Shown piece after piece: positions 32,374-41,490 of a stretch of DNA of 56,330 nt. Position 1 is the first letter of the stretch, and each line of letters starts with the position of its first letter. The stretch is from assembly GCF_003148885.1 (NCBI RefSeq), contig NZ_QGHD01000014.1:1-56330 (forward strand), in the 5' to 3' direction. The notes below the pieces were generated by a model that did no database searches, was not told the origin of the DNA, and was given only the letters and a program-made list of their open reading frames with translations. A program made the translations under genes and the position numbers. Source of the DNA: Hallerella porci. GTDB taxonomy: Bacteria > Fibrobacterota > Fibrobacteria > Fibrobacterales > Fibrobacteraceae.

Positions 32374-34254
32374 ATGCGTTTAAGTCGGATGTCTTGGGTG
32401 ATTTTATTGACGATTGCGATTTGGTTTGTGATGTTAGGACGCACATTCCAAATTCAAGTTATCGATAGCGATAAGTACACGAAAATTGCGAATATGCATG
32501 CGCGCGACCGCGCTATTCGAAAGGCTCCGCGTGGACGCATTCTCGACCGTAACGGAAGAATTTTTGCGCAGAGCATTCAAGAACGCGTGGGCGAATCGAA
32601 TCGCACCGAAGACCGTCGCATTTTCCCGCAAGGCGTTTTAGCGTCGCAATTAATCGGGCAAGTGGGCCGCGACGGACAAGGACTTTTTGGACTCGAATTT
32701 TTGTTTGAAGATAAATTCCGCGGAACGGACGGTTGGCAAATGCGCATTTTAAATAGCAAGCGTCATGTGCAAGCGGGACGCATCCAAGATGGCGCTGATC
32801 CGATTCCGGGAAAAGATTTGGTGTTGACGATTGACCGCGATATTCAAGAAATCGTGGAAAAAGCTTTGAAAGATGGCGTGGAAACTTATCACGCCGAAAG
32901 CGGAAGCGCTGTCGTCGTCGATCCTTATACCGGCGAAATTTTAGCGATGGCGAGTTATCCGACTTTTGATCCGAATGCGCCGATTAGCGCAGCATCGCGG
33001 GCGAAGCGCAATGACATCGTCACTCTTGCTTACGAACCGGGTTCGACATTTAAAGCGATTACGGCAGCGACTGCAATTGAAACGCATTCTGTAAATCCAG
33101 AAACGATTTTTAGCGGAGAAAAGGGCGCGTGGAATGCGGGCAACGGCATTATTATTCACGATGACGGCAGACGCGATCACGGCGATCACAATATGACGGG
33201 CGCGATGGCGGTTTCGTCGAATATCATTTTTGCAAAAATCGCAGATAGTATCGGCGATAAAAAATTCTACAGCTATGTGCGCGATTTTGGATTTGGCTCG
33301 AAGACGGCGATTGAACTCCCCGGCGAAGAAAGCGGACTCTTAAAACCGCCGCATACGTGGAGTGGTCGCACGGGAAAAACGATGGGCTACGGCCACGAAA
33401 TTTTGGTGACGCCGATTCAAATGGTGATGAGCTATTGTGCGATTGCAAATGGCGGCATTTTGTATCAGCCGACGATTGTGAAAGCGTGGCGTTCATTAGA
33501 AGGCGATACTTTGGAACTTCAAAAACCGATTCAAGTGCGCCGAGTCATTTCGGAAAAAACTGCAGCGCGTGTGCGTTCAATGCTTCGCGAAGTGGTGGAA
33601 ATTGGAACGGGTAAACGCGTCAATTCGCAGAAACTTTCGGGAATTGCGTTCGGCGGGAAAACGGGAACGGCAGAAAAGTACAATAAAGAATTGCGCCGTT
33701 ACGATCATACGCGGCAAGTGGCTTCTTTTATCGGGCTTGCGCCTGCAGAAAATCCGCGTTACGTTTGCATGGTTTTAATGGATGATCCGAAAGGGCAAAC
33801 TTCGGGCGGTGCGACTTCGGGTCCGATTTTCCGAAAAATTATGGAAGGCATTTATTACGGGCCATCGATTTCACCGTTGCCGTATAATTTGGCGAATGTT
33901 TCGGTTCACGAAAATTGCAATGTCGAATTTGTCGGGCTCCCGAGAACGGAAGCGAAAAATCAAGCGGAAAGCCGGAAATGCCCAGTCACATTTGAAGGCG
34001 AAGGCTCAACGGTAATCGCTTCGGAATATGATTTTGAAAATAGCGGGCGGAAGCTGCGTCTTGGCACATTGAATGTGCAAAAGATGCCGAATTTAGCGGG
34101 GCTTACGTTACGCGATGCGTTGGAACAAATCGGAGAACTTTCGGGTTCAATTGAATACGAAGGCGTGGGACGCGTGAAGAAACAATATCCTGCTCCCGAT
34201 GCGGTCATTAAACGCGGTGAAAAATTTAAGCTCATTCTTTCTGAGAAAGGTTAG
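32374..34254 (+). CDS. ftsI: Division-specific transpeptidase FtsI (class B PBP) with C-terminal PASTA-like domain
   Basis: A 626-residue septal peptidoglycan transpeptidase. One TM helix lies at about 8-30, then RGRILDRNG at about 53-61. The transpeptidase domain has S214 in GSTFK, SSN at 271-273 and KTG at 419-421. A PASTA-like domain (about 563-624: KMPNLAGLTLRDALEQIG, then GEKFKLIL) ends the protein. The catalytic serine comes about 90 residues earlier than in E. coli FtsI (Ser307), because the pedestal between RGRILDRNG and GLEFLFE is very short (about 50 residues). All catalytic motifs are intact, so it should be active. Confidence 0.93.
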   Translation: MRLSRMSWVILLTIAIWFVMLGRTFQIQVIDSDKYTKIANMHARDRAIRKAPRGRILDRNGRIFAQSIQERVGESNRTEDRRIFPQGVLASQLIGQVGRDGQGLFGLEFLFEDKFRGTDGWQMRILNSKRHVQAGRIQDGADPIPGKDLVLTIDRDIQEIVEKALKDGVETYHAESGSAVVVDPYTGEILAMASYPTFDPNAPISAASRAKRNDIVTLAYEPGSTFKAITAATAIETHSVNPETIFSGEKGAWNAGNGIIIHDDGRRDHGDHNMTGAMAVSSNIIFAKIADSIGDKKFYSYVRDFGFGSKTAIELPGEESGLLKPPHTWSGRTGKTMGYGHEILVTPIQMVMSYCAIANGGILYQPTIVKAWRSLEGDTLELQKPIQVRRVISEKTAARVRSMLREVVEIGTGKRVNSQKLSGIAFGGKTGTAEKYNKELRRYDHTRQVASFIGLAPAENPRYVCMVLMDDPKGQTSGGATSGPIFRKIMEGIYYGPSISPLPYNLANVSVHENCNVEFVGLPRTEAKNQAESRKCPVTFEGEGSTVIASEYDFENSGRKLRLGTLNVQKMPNLAGLTLRDALEQIGELSGSIEYEGVGRVKKQYPAPDAVIKRGEKFKLILSEKG

Positions 34255-34259
34255 GTGAT

Positions 34260-35666
34260 ATGCTTTCTGAAACCATTCTGAAGAATTTGAAAATTCAAGG
34301 ACTTTGCGATGATTCTCGCAAGGTAAAACCGGGCGATTTGTTTTTTGCAATGCCTGGAGAACAGTCTGTCGATTTTGCACGAAACGCTTTGAGTCAAGGC
34401 GCGGTAGCTGTTGTCGGCGAATGCGAAGCGCCGCAAGATCTCGCAAGCAAATGGATTTTAGTTCCGAGCGTCAAAGAAGAACGCGCATCGGTTGCAAAAA
34501 TTTTCTATCACGATCCGTTTTCAAAACTTTCGGCGCATGCGGTCACAGGAACAAACGGAAAAACGACGAGCGCATTTTTAATGGAATCGATGCTTTCGAG
34601 CGATGGCAGAAAAACCGCTCTCGTTGGAACGATTTGCAAAAAAATTGGCGACAAAGTAATCGCTTCGAATTTGACGACTCCCGGCATTTTGGAATTGTAT
34701 GCGTTTGCAGCAGATGCTGTCGCTGCGGGCTGCACCGATTTTGTGATGGAAGCTTCTTCGCATTCTCTGCATCAAGGACGCGTTCAAGGCATTCGTTATC
34801 GGAGTGCGCTTTTCTCCAATTTGACCGAAGATCATTTGGATTATCACAAGACGATGGAAAATTATTTCCAAGCGAAAAAACTTTTGTTCACCAAGTACTT
34901 GGCGGAAGATGGCGTCGCGGTAATCAATGTGGACGATGAATATGGAGAACGTCTTTTCCAAGAAATTGCGACGAAAAAAATTTCGGTTTCGCGTCTTGGA
35001 AAATCGGGTGCGATGATTGCGCCTACTGCAATTCAAAGTTCCGAAGACGGTTTGATTTTGACGGTGCCTGCGATTGCAGAAACGCCGATTGAAACAGCAC
35101 TTGTCGGCGAATTTAATGCGGACAATGTTCTCTTGGTCATGAGTTGGGCAAAAGCGATTGGCATTTCGGAAGCGTCAATTCGCAAGGCGCTCAAAACGGT
35201 AAAAGTGCCGGGGCGTTTTGAAATGACATTTAACGATGGAAATCGCCGCGTCATCGTGGACTATGCGCATACTCCCGATGCGTTGGAACGCGTTCTGCGC
35301 GTTGCGCGCTCGCTTACGAAAGGAAAACTTTCTGTCGTCTTTGGTTGCGGCGGAGACCGCGATCGCAATAAGCGTCACATCATGGGCGCCATCGCCGAAA
35401 ACGGAGCTGATTTTGCTTGGGTCACTTCGGATAATCCGCGGACCGAAAAGCCCGAAGCGATTATCGAAGACATTGTGAGCGGTATGCATTCGGATCATTT
35501 TAAAGTCATCGTTTCGAGAGAAGAAGCGATTCGCGAAGCGTGCCACGCAATGCAATCGGGAGATTTTCTCGTCGTCGCGGGCAAAGGCCACGAAAATTAT
35601 CAAATCATCGGAAAGACGAAACATCATTTTGATGATCACGAAATTATTCTGCGGGAGATGCACTAA
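34260..35666 (+). CDS. murE: UDP-MurNAc-tripeptide ligase MurE (meso-DAP type)
   Basis: A 468-residue ATP-dependent ligase adding the third stem-peptide residue. The P-loop GTNGKTT is at 97-103; EASSHSLHQGRV, NLTEDHLDYH and DYAHTPDALERVL are conserved. The substrate motif DNPRTEKP (near residue 390) is the DNPR type associated with meso-diaminopimelate, predicting a Gram-negative-type wall. AGGTGAT precedes the ATG. The stop overlaps the murF start (TAATG). Confidence 0.96.
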   Translation: MLSETILKNLKIQGLCDDSRKVKPGDLFFAMPGEQSVDFARNALSQGAVAVVGECEAPQDLASKWILVPSVKEERASVAKIFYHDPFSKLSAHAVTGTNGKTTSAFLMESMLSSDGRKTALVGTICKKIGDKVIASNLTTPGILELYAFAADAVAAGCTDFVMEASSHSLHQGRVQGIRYRSALFSNLTEDHLDYHKTMENYFQAKKLLFTKYLAEDGVAVINVDDEYGERLFQEIATKKISVSRLGKSGAMIAPTAIQSSEDGLILTVPAIAETPIETALVGEFNADNVLLVMSWAKAIGISEASIRKALKTVKVPGRFEMTFNDGNRRVIVDYAHTPDALERVLRVARSLTKGKLSVVFGCGGDRDRNKRHIMGAIAENGADFAWVTSDNPRTEKPEAIIEDIVSGMHSDHFKVIVSREEAIREACHAMQSGDFLVVAGKGHENYQIIGKTKHHFDDHEIILREMH

Positions 35667-37066
35667 TGCAAAATTTGGATTTGACAATCGCAGAACTTTG
35701 CGAAATTCTAGAAAGCGAACCGGTCGGTGTTTCGCCGCGAATGGCAAAGCGCAAAGTCAAACTTTGCTTGGATAGCCGCGAAGCGGGTCCGGGTGTTGTC
35801 TTTTGGCCGTTAAAAGGCGGCCGCTTTGATGGTCACGATTTTATTTCGGATGTGATGAAGAAAGGAGCATTGATGAGTGTGATGGATGCAGACCGCGCAG
35901 GAGATTCTTTGTCGGATGTTTATGTTCCCGTGGACGATTCGAATAAAGCGCTCCTCAAGCTTGCGAAAGGTTATCAGCGTAAATTCAAATTGAAAAAAAT
36001 CGCCGTCACCGGTTCGAATGGAAAAACGACGACGAAGGAAATGCTCAAAGCAATTCTTTCTTCGGAATTTAAAACGATTGCAACCGAAGGAAATTTCAAC
36101 AATCAAATCGGCGTGCCGAAAACAATTTTCCGTTTTAAGCATAGCGATGAAGTCGCTGTCGTCGAAATGGGAACGAGCGCACCGGGAGAAATTCATCCGC
36201 TGTCGATGACTGTGGAACCTGACATCGCTGTGATTACAAATGTCGGCGCAAGTCATTTGGAACATCTCGGCAATTTGGATAATGTCTTTAAAGAAAAAGT
36301 GACGATTGCAGATGGCTTAAAGAAAGGCGGCCTTTTGGTGGTAAACGCAGACGATTCTCGCCTTTCAAAATTGCGCACAAATAAAAGTTATCGCGTTCTC
36401 ACTTTCGGCATTAAACGCGGCGTCATCAAACCGGAAAATCTCACGTGGGATGCGAACGCTTGCGCGAGTTTTAAAATCGGACGGACGGAATTTCATTTGA
36501 ATGTTCCGGGCATTCACAATGTTTACAATGCGCTCGCAGCGATTGCGGTCACCACATCGATGCGGATGTCGAAAGCAAAAGTTTCTGCGGCATTAGAAAA
36601 ATTCCACGCAGCAAATATGCGAATGGAAATTCGAAATGGCGCAGGCATTAAAGTGGTTTCGGATTGTTATAACGCCAATCCGTCTTCGACGAAAATGGCG
36701 CTCCAAACAATCGGCGCACTTTCTAATACAAATCGTAAAATTGCGATTCTCGGCGATATGTTGGAACTTGGCGAAAAGTCCGAAGAATTGCATCGTGAAA
36801 TTGGTGAAATGGTTCCGCAGATGCATTTTGATATGCTTATCTCAGTGGGAAAACTCAGCCAAAATATGCAAGCGGGTGCGCTCGCCGCAGGAATGGATGC
36901 CAAGTCCGCTTTGCATTTTGACACGGTGCAAAAAGCCATTGAATTTTTGGAAGGTAATGTGCACTTCGGTGACATTCTTCTTGTCAAAGGTTCGCGCGGC
37001 ATGAAGATGGAACAAATCGTCGATAAATTACTTCGCTTAGAGCCGGCTGCAGTTACCAAAGGTTAA
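35666..37066 (+). CDS. murF: UDP-MurNAc-pentapeptide synthetase MurF
   Basis: A 466-residue ligase adding D-Ala-D-Ala to the UDP-MurNAc-tripeptide. Seen: P-loop GSNGKTTTK at 116-124, EGNFNNQIGVPKTIF, EMGTSAPGEIHPLS, NVGASHLEHLG, DCYNANPSSTKMAL and ILGDMLELGEKSEELH. Here murF is followed after only 3 bases by ftsW; the mraY and murD genes that usually lie between them are absent. Confidence 0.95.
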   Translation: MQNLDLTIAELCEILESEPVGVSPRMAKRKVKLCLDSREAGPGVVFWPLKGGRFDGHDFISDVMKKGALMSVMDADRAGDSLSDVYVPVDDSNKALLKLAKGYQRKFKLKKIAVTGSNGKTTTKEMLKAILSSEFKTIATEGNFNNQIGVPKTIFRFKHSDEVAVVEMGTSAPGEIHPLSMTVEPDIAVITNVGASHLEHLGNLDNVFKEKVTIADGLKKGGLLVVNADDSRLSKLRTNKSYRVLTFGIKRGVIKPENLTWDANACASFKIGRTEFHLNVPGIHNVYNALAAIAVTTSMRMSKAKVSAALEKFHAANMRMEIRNGAGIKVVSDCYNANPSSTKMALQTIGALSNTNRKIAILGDMLELGEKSEELHREIGEMVPQMHFDMLISVGKLSQNMQAGALAAGMDAKSALHFDTVQKAIEFLEGNVHFGDILLVKGSRGMKMEQIVDKLLRLEPAAVTKG

Positions 37067-37069
37067 TGC

Positions 37070-38221
37070 ATGAAAAAGTGGCTTGCGTCCTATTTGAGTT
37101 TTGATAAACCGATGCTTTTAGCAATGGTCGCATTGCTTGCGCTCGGTGTTTACGTCATTTACAGTGGAAGTAATTTCCATGCGACAGAACTCGGGCGCCC
37201 CTCTTATTATTATGCGATGAATCATTTGAAAGTCATCGCTCTCGGTTTTGTGGCGATGGGAATTGTGACAGCAATCGATCATAAATTGTGGCACGATATT
37301 GCGCGTCCCGTATTTATTCTTTGCTTAGTCGGACTCATTCTCGTAATCATTATGGGCGCTGTGACAAAAGGAGCTGCTCGCTGGTTAACGATTGCGGGTT
37401 TTTCCATTCAGCCCGCAGAACTCATGAAAGTTGCGATGTTTGCTTATATGGCGCGGCGGCTCTCGGAATTGGGCGATGCCATCGTGGATTTAAAACGCGG
37501 CATGATTCAACCGCTAGTAACTCTTGGCATCGTCGCCGTTTTGATTCTTTTGCAACCGAATTTTTCGATGACGTTGATGATTGGCGTTTCGACATTTGTG
37601 CTTTTATTTGTCGCAGGCGCACGGCTAAAATATCTGGGTGGCGCATTAGCACTCTGCGGAATCCTTGTGCTCGGCGTTGGACTTTCGGCTTCGTATCGCT
37701 TGAAACGTTTAACCGTCTTTTTGCATCCGGAAGAGCATTTGAGCGGCGGCGGATATCAGTTGTATAATGCGCTCGTAAGTCTTGGACACGGCGGCATCAC
37801 CGGCACAGGAATCGGACAAGGAACGCAAAAATTGGGATTCCTTCCAGAGTCGTATAAAGACGTTGCCTTTAGCCTTCTCGGCGAAGAACTCGGATTTTTA
37901 GGAACGAGTTTTGTGCTTATCCTTTTTGGCCTTATTGTTTATCGCGGATTTGTCATCGCTCAAAATGCGAAGACGCGCTTTGCCAAATATTTTGCGACGG
38001 GTTTAACTTGTGCGCTTGGGCTCAATGTCATCTTGCATGTTTTTGTGAATACCGGACTCATGCCGACGACAGGACAACCGCTCCCGTTTATCAGTTACGG
38101 CGGAACCAATTTGCTGGTTTCGATGATTTCTGTGGGAATTCTTTTAAATATTTCGCGGCCGAATACGGGCTTAAATATCGATGAACCGCGGAGTATTGTA
38201 CAAACGATGAAGGTGGCATAA
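37070..38221 (+). CDS. ftsW: Septal peptidoglycan glycosyltransferase FtsW
   Basis: A SEDS-family polymerase of 383 residues with about 10 TM helices. Conserved: GVYVIYSGS at the first helix, GAARWLTIAGFSIQPAELMKVA, LQPNFSM, SYRLKRLTVFLHPEEHLSGGGYQLYNALVSLGHGGITGTGIGQG-type loop segments, KDVAFSLLGEELGFLG with its catalytic-region acidic residues, and MPTTGQPLPFISYGGTNLLVSM. It works with FtsI. The stop overlaps the murG start (TAATG). Confidence 0.95.
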   Translation: MKKWLASYLSFDKPMLLAMVALLALGVYVIYSGSNFHATELGRPSYYYAMNHLKVIALGFVAMGIVTAIDHKLWHDIARPVFILCLVGLILVIIMGAVTKGAARWLTIAGFSIQPAELMKVAMFAYMARRLSELGDAIVDLKRGMIQPLVTLGIVAVLILLQPNFSMTLMIGVSTFVLLFVAGARLKYLGGALALCGILVLGVGLSASYRLKRLTVFLHPEEHLSGGGYQLYNALVSLGHGGITGTGIGQGTQKLGFLPESYKDVAFSLLGEELGFLGTSFVLILFGLIVYRGFVIAQNAKTRFAKYFATGLTCALGLNVILHVFVNTGLMPTTGQPLPFISYGGTNLLVSMISVGILLNISRPNTGLNIDEPRSIVQTMKVA

Positions 38222-39294
38222 TGAAACAGAAGAAATTTTTATTTGCATGTGGCGGAACCGGTGGGCACGTTTTCCCGGCGGTAGCGATTGCCGAAAGTTT
38301 GAAAAAAGCGGGAATTGAAAATATCTCGTTTGCAGGCCGCAAAGATTCGATGGAATCGCGACTTGTAAAACCGTATTTTGAATTTGACGAAATCTCGGCA
38401 GTTCCTCTTCACCGTGGTTCGTTTATGCAAAATTTAGGGCTGCCTTATAAATTATTGAAAGCAGTGCAAAGCGCAAAAGTCGTTTTGAAAAAACGGAAGC
38501 CCGATGTTATCGTTGCGACGGGCGGTTATGTTTCGCTCCCCGTTGTCATTGCTGCAGGCCGCGCAAAAATTCCGGTTTATATTCAAGAGCAAAATGCAGT
38601 CGCTGGCGTGGCGAATAAAATTGGCTCTCATTATGCGAAGAAAATTTTTGTCACTTCAAAAGATGCGCAGAAATTTTTCCCGTCGACCGAAACGATGGTC
38701 TTCGGAAATCCAGTTCGCGAATTGCCGAAAATTGAAAATCTTCCGCGTCCAAAAGAATATCGCGACGGCACAAAAACTTTGCTCATCGTCGGCGGCTCGC
38801 AAGGAGCCCGCGGCATTAACGTCAAAATGGAAGAAGCGCTTTCGCAAATCGCCGAAAGAAAAGACATTTCGGTGGTGTGGCAAGTCGGTGCAAAAAATTT
38901 CGATGAAATTTGCGCACGCATTCAGATTCCAGAAAATGTTTCGGTGAAAGCATTCCTCGATAACATTTACGCTTACATGGGTCATGCGGATTTAATCGTG
39001 AGCCGCGCAGGCGCTTCAACTCTTGCAGAAATTCTCGCATTCGGAAAACCGTCGATTCTTTTCCCGTTCCCATTTGCGACTGCAAACCATCAAGAATTTA
39101 ACGCACGCGTTGTTGAGAAAGCGGGCGCTGCTCTCGTTGAACTCGATAACGATCCCAATGATTTGTGGAACAAAGTACAAAGTCTTCTTTCGAATGCAGA
39201 AAAATTAAATCAGATGGCGTCAGCAGCAAAATCCATCGGCATGCCCGACGCAGCCGATCAAATCGCCAAAGTCATTTTGGAAGCGGAGTGCTAA
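38221..39294 (+). CDS. murG: Lipid II synthase MurG
   Basis: A 357-residue GT-B glycosyltransferase that adds GlcNAc to lipid I. N-terminal GGTGGHVFPA (residues 11-20), GGYVSLPVVIAA, IQEQNAVAGVAN, GGSQGARGIN and SRAGASTLAEILAFGKPSILFPFPFATANHQEFNA are all diagnostic. The next gene, murC, begins 2 bases after the stop. Confidence 0.96.
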   Translation: MKQKKFLFACGGTGGHVFPAVAIAESLKKAGIENISFAGRKDSMESRLVKPYFEFDEISAVPLHRGSFMQNLGLPYKLLKAVQSAKVVLKKRKPDVIVATGGYVSLPVVIAAGRAKIPVYIQEQNAVAGVANKIGSHYAKKIFVTSKDAQKFFPSTETMVFGNPVRELPKIENLPRPKEYRDGTKTLLIVGGSQGARGINVKMEEALSQIAERKDISVVWQVGAKNFDEICARIQIPENVSVKAFLDNIYAYMGHADLIVSRAGASTLAEILAFGKPSILFPFPFATANHQEFNARVVEKAGAALVELDNDPNDLWNKVQSLLSNAEKLNQMASAAKSIGMPDAADQIAKVILEAEC

Positions 39295-39295
39295 T

Positions 39296-40681
39296 ATGAA
39301 TTTGATTCCGAGCAGTCGCGTAAAAAGGTTGCATTTTGTGGGCATTGGCGGAGCTGGAATGTCTGGCATTGCCGAAGTGCTTTTTGAAAATGGTTTTGTG
39401 GTTACAGGAAGCGATACCGGCGACGGTCCTGCCATTGAATATTTGAAAAATTTAGGCATTGAAATTTTCCCGACTCACGATGCGAAGAATGTGGAAAACG
39501 CAGACCTTCTCGTTTATTCGTCGGCGGTGAAAATGGACAATCCTGAAATTGTCGAAGCGAAAACTCGCCGCATTCCGGTAATTCGCCGCGCAGAAATGCT
39601 CGGAGAATTGATGCGTTTAAAATACACTCTCGCAGTTTCGGGAACGCATGGAAAGACGACGACCACATCGATGCTCGGCGCCATTTGGGAAGCCGCAGGC
39701 GAAGATCCCACTGTGATTGTCGGCGGCGTGGTGAAAGGAAAGGGCAGTGGCGCAAAAGTCGGCCGTGGACGTTACTTGATCGCCGAAAGCGATGAATTCG
39801 ATCGCAGCTTCCTTTCGATGATGCCTTCGTCGGCAATTATCACCAACATCGACCGCGAACATTTGGATACTTACGGCACTTTAGATGCGATTAAAGATGC
39901 TTTCGTCGCCTTTGCGAATAAAGTTCCGTTCTACGGACAAGTCGTCGTTTGCATCGATAATCCCAATATTCAATCGGTGCTCACGCGTTTTACAAAGCCC
40001 GTGGTGACTTATGGATTTAGCCGCCAAGCGATGTATCGCGCGGATAATGTCCACATGGAAAATGGCATTTCGCGATTTGAAGTTTTCAAAAACAACGAAA
40101 GCTTAGGGGAATTTACTCTGAAAATTCCGGGCAAACATAATGTGCTCAATGCGACGGCGACGATTGCGCTTTCGCACGAAGAAAATATCGCACTTGAAAT
40201 TGTTCGGAAAGCGCTTTCGGAATTTACAGGAGTTAAACGCCGCTTCGAATTCATCGGCGAAGAAAACGGCATTCTCGTCTACGATGATTATGCGCATCAT
40301 CCGACGGAAACGGCTGCGACTTTGCAAGGCGCCCGCGATACGTTCCCCGATAAACGCATTGTCGTCGTTTTTCAACCGCATCTTTACACGCGGACTCGTG
40401 ATCAATACGAAGCCTTCGCCGAAGTCTTTGCAAACTGCGACGAACTCATCACTCTCGAAATTTACAAGGCGCGGGAACAACCGATTCCGGGCGTTTCGGG
40501 AAAATTGATTACGGACACAGCAATTGCCCGCGGACATCAAAACGCCAAATTTGTGAAGACAAAAGAAGAAGCGATTGAAGTTTTAAAGCAAGACGCGAAG
40601 CCAGGAGATCTCGTGCTTTTCATGGGCGCAGGTGATATCTGGAAAGCGGAACGTCCGTTCTTGGAGGCTTTGAAAAAGTAA
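39296..40681 (+). CDS. murC: UDP-MurNAc:L-alanine ligase MurC
   Basis: A 461-residue ligase that adds the first amino acid of the stem peptide. HFVGIGGAGMSGIAEVL is the N-terminal nucleotide fold, GTHGKTTTT (about 116-124) the P-loop, and AESDEFDRSFL, NIDREHLD, DDYAHHPTE and VVFQPHLYTRTRD are conserved. The usual downstream murB and ddl genes are missing; the murC stop overlaps ftsQ directly (TAATG). Confidence 0.96.
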   Translation: MNLIPSSRVKRLHFVGIGGAGMSGIAEVLFENGFVVTGSDTGDGPAIEYLKNLGIEIFPTHDAKNVENADLLVYSSAVKMDNPEIVEAKTRRIPVIRRAEMLGELMRLKYTLAVSGTHGKTTTTSMLGAIWEAAGEDPTVIVGGVVKGKGSGAKVGRGRYLIAESDEFDRSFLSMMPSSAIITNIDREHLDTYGTLDAIKDAFVAFANKVPFYGQVVVCIDNPNIQSVLTRFTKPVVTYGFSRQAMYRADNVHMENGISRFEVFKNNESLGEFTLKIPGKHNVLNATATIALSHEENIALEIVRKALSEFTGVKRRFEFIGEENGILVYDDYAHHPTETAATLQGARDTFPDKRIVVVFQPHLYTRTRDQYEAFAEVFANCDELITLEIYKAREQPIPGVSGKLITDTAIARGHQNAKFVKTKEEAIEVLKQDAKPGDLVLFMGAGDIWKAERPFLEALKK

Positions 40682-41490
40682 TGGCGCGTTTAGGCTACAA
40701 CGCTATCCGGAAAAAGGAAATGCGTCGCGAAAAACGTCATCAGACGATCGCGGGTATTTTCGGCTGGATGAAAAAGAAAGGCTGGAAGCTTTTTCTTGTC
40801 TTTGCGATTGTAGCCGTTGCGATTTGGCAAGGTTGGAGTTTCATTCGAAAACTGAATCCGGCAGAATTGCGCACGTTGAAAACGGTTGAAATTAACGGCA
40901 ATCGAATGCTCACATGGGAAGAAATCCTGCAAACTGCAGGATTAGAAACCGGAATGCCGATGTCCGAAATCAACGCGGACAGTGTGAAAATTCGATTGCT
41001 TGCGTTACCGTTATTGCACGACGCAACGGTGGATGTTGGAATTTTCCGCAAGGTTACGATTACCGTGAGCGAAACGACGCCTCTCATGCAAACTCTCGAA
41101 AAGGGTCAGTGGAAAGCGTATTCCGAACGCGGACAACAACTGCCGATTGCGACAGGTGCGCGCTTGGATTATCCGGTTGCAACCATTCAACGCAGCCGCG
41201 AAATCAAACCGATTGCGAGTTTCTTAGCAGCGATGCGCTCTGCCGATGAATCGCTTTACCGCGAAGTTTCGCAAGTTGCGCTCGACGAAAAATTGCATGC
41301 GATTGAAGTATTCTTTCGCAACGTCCGTTTTAAAGTTCTTTTCCCGATGGATAGCGTTTCGGGAAATGCGTTTGCCCATTACCGTTTATTGGTCGATGGA
41401 CTTTCCTCAGAAATGGAAAAAGTGAAGTCATTGGATATGCGTTTTGAAGGTTTTGCTTATGCGTATCCGTCTGCTCAAGAGGTCAAATAA
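40681..41490 (+). CDS. ftsQ: Cell division protein FtsQ
   Basis: A 269-residue bitopic protein. It has a basic cytoplasmic tail (RKKEMRREKRHQ), one TM helix at about 38-57 (LFLVFAIVAVAIWQGWSFI), then a POTRA domain (about 68-135: LKTVEINGNRMLTWEEILQTAGL). The beta domain ends with KVKSLDMRFEGFAYAY. FtsQ links the early and late divisome. It is coupled to murC and ftsA by one-base TAATG overlaps. Confidence 0.9.
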   Translation: MARLGYNAIRKKEMRREKRHQTIAGIFGWMKKKGWKLFLVFAIVAVAIWQGWSFIRKLNPAELRTLKTVEINGNRMLTWEEILQTAGLETGMPMSEINADSVKIRLLALPLLHDATVDVGIFRKVTITVSETTPLMQTLEKGQWKAYSERGQQLPIATGARLDYPVATIQRSREIKPIASFLAAMRSADESLYREVSQVALDEKLHAIEVFFRNVRFKVLFPMDSVSGNAFAHYRLLVDGLSSEMEKVKSLDMRFEGFAYAYPSAQEVK

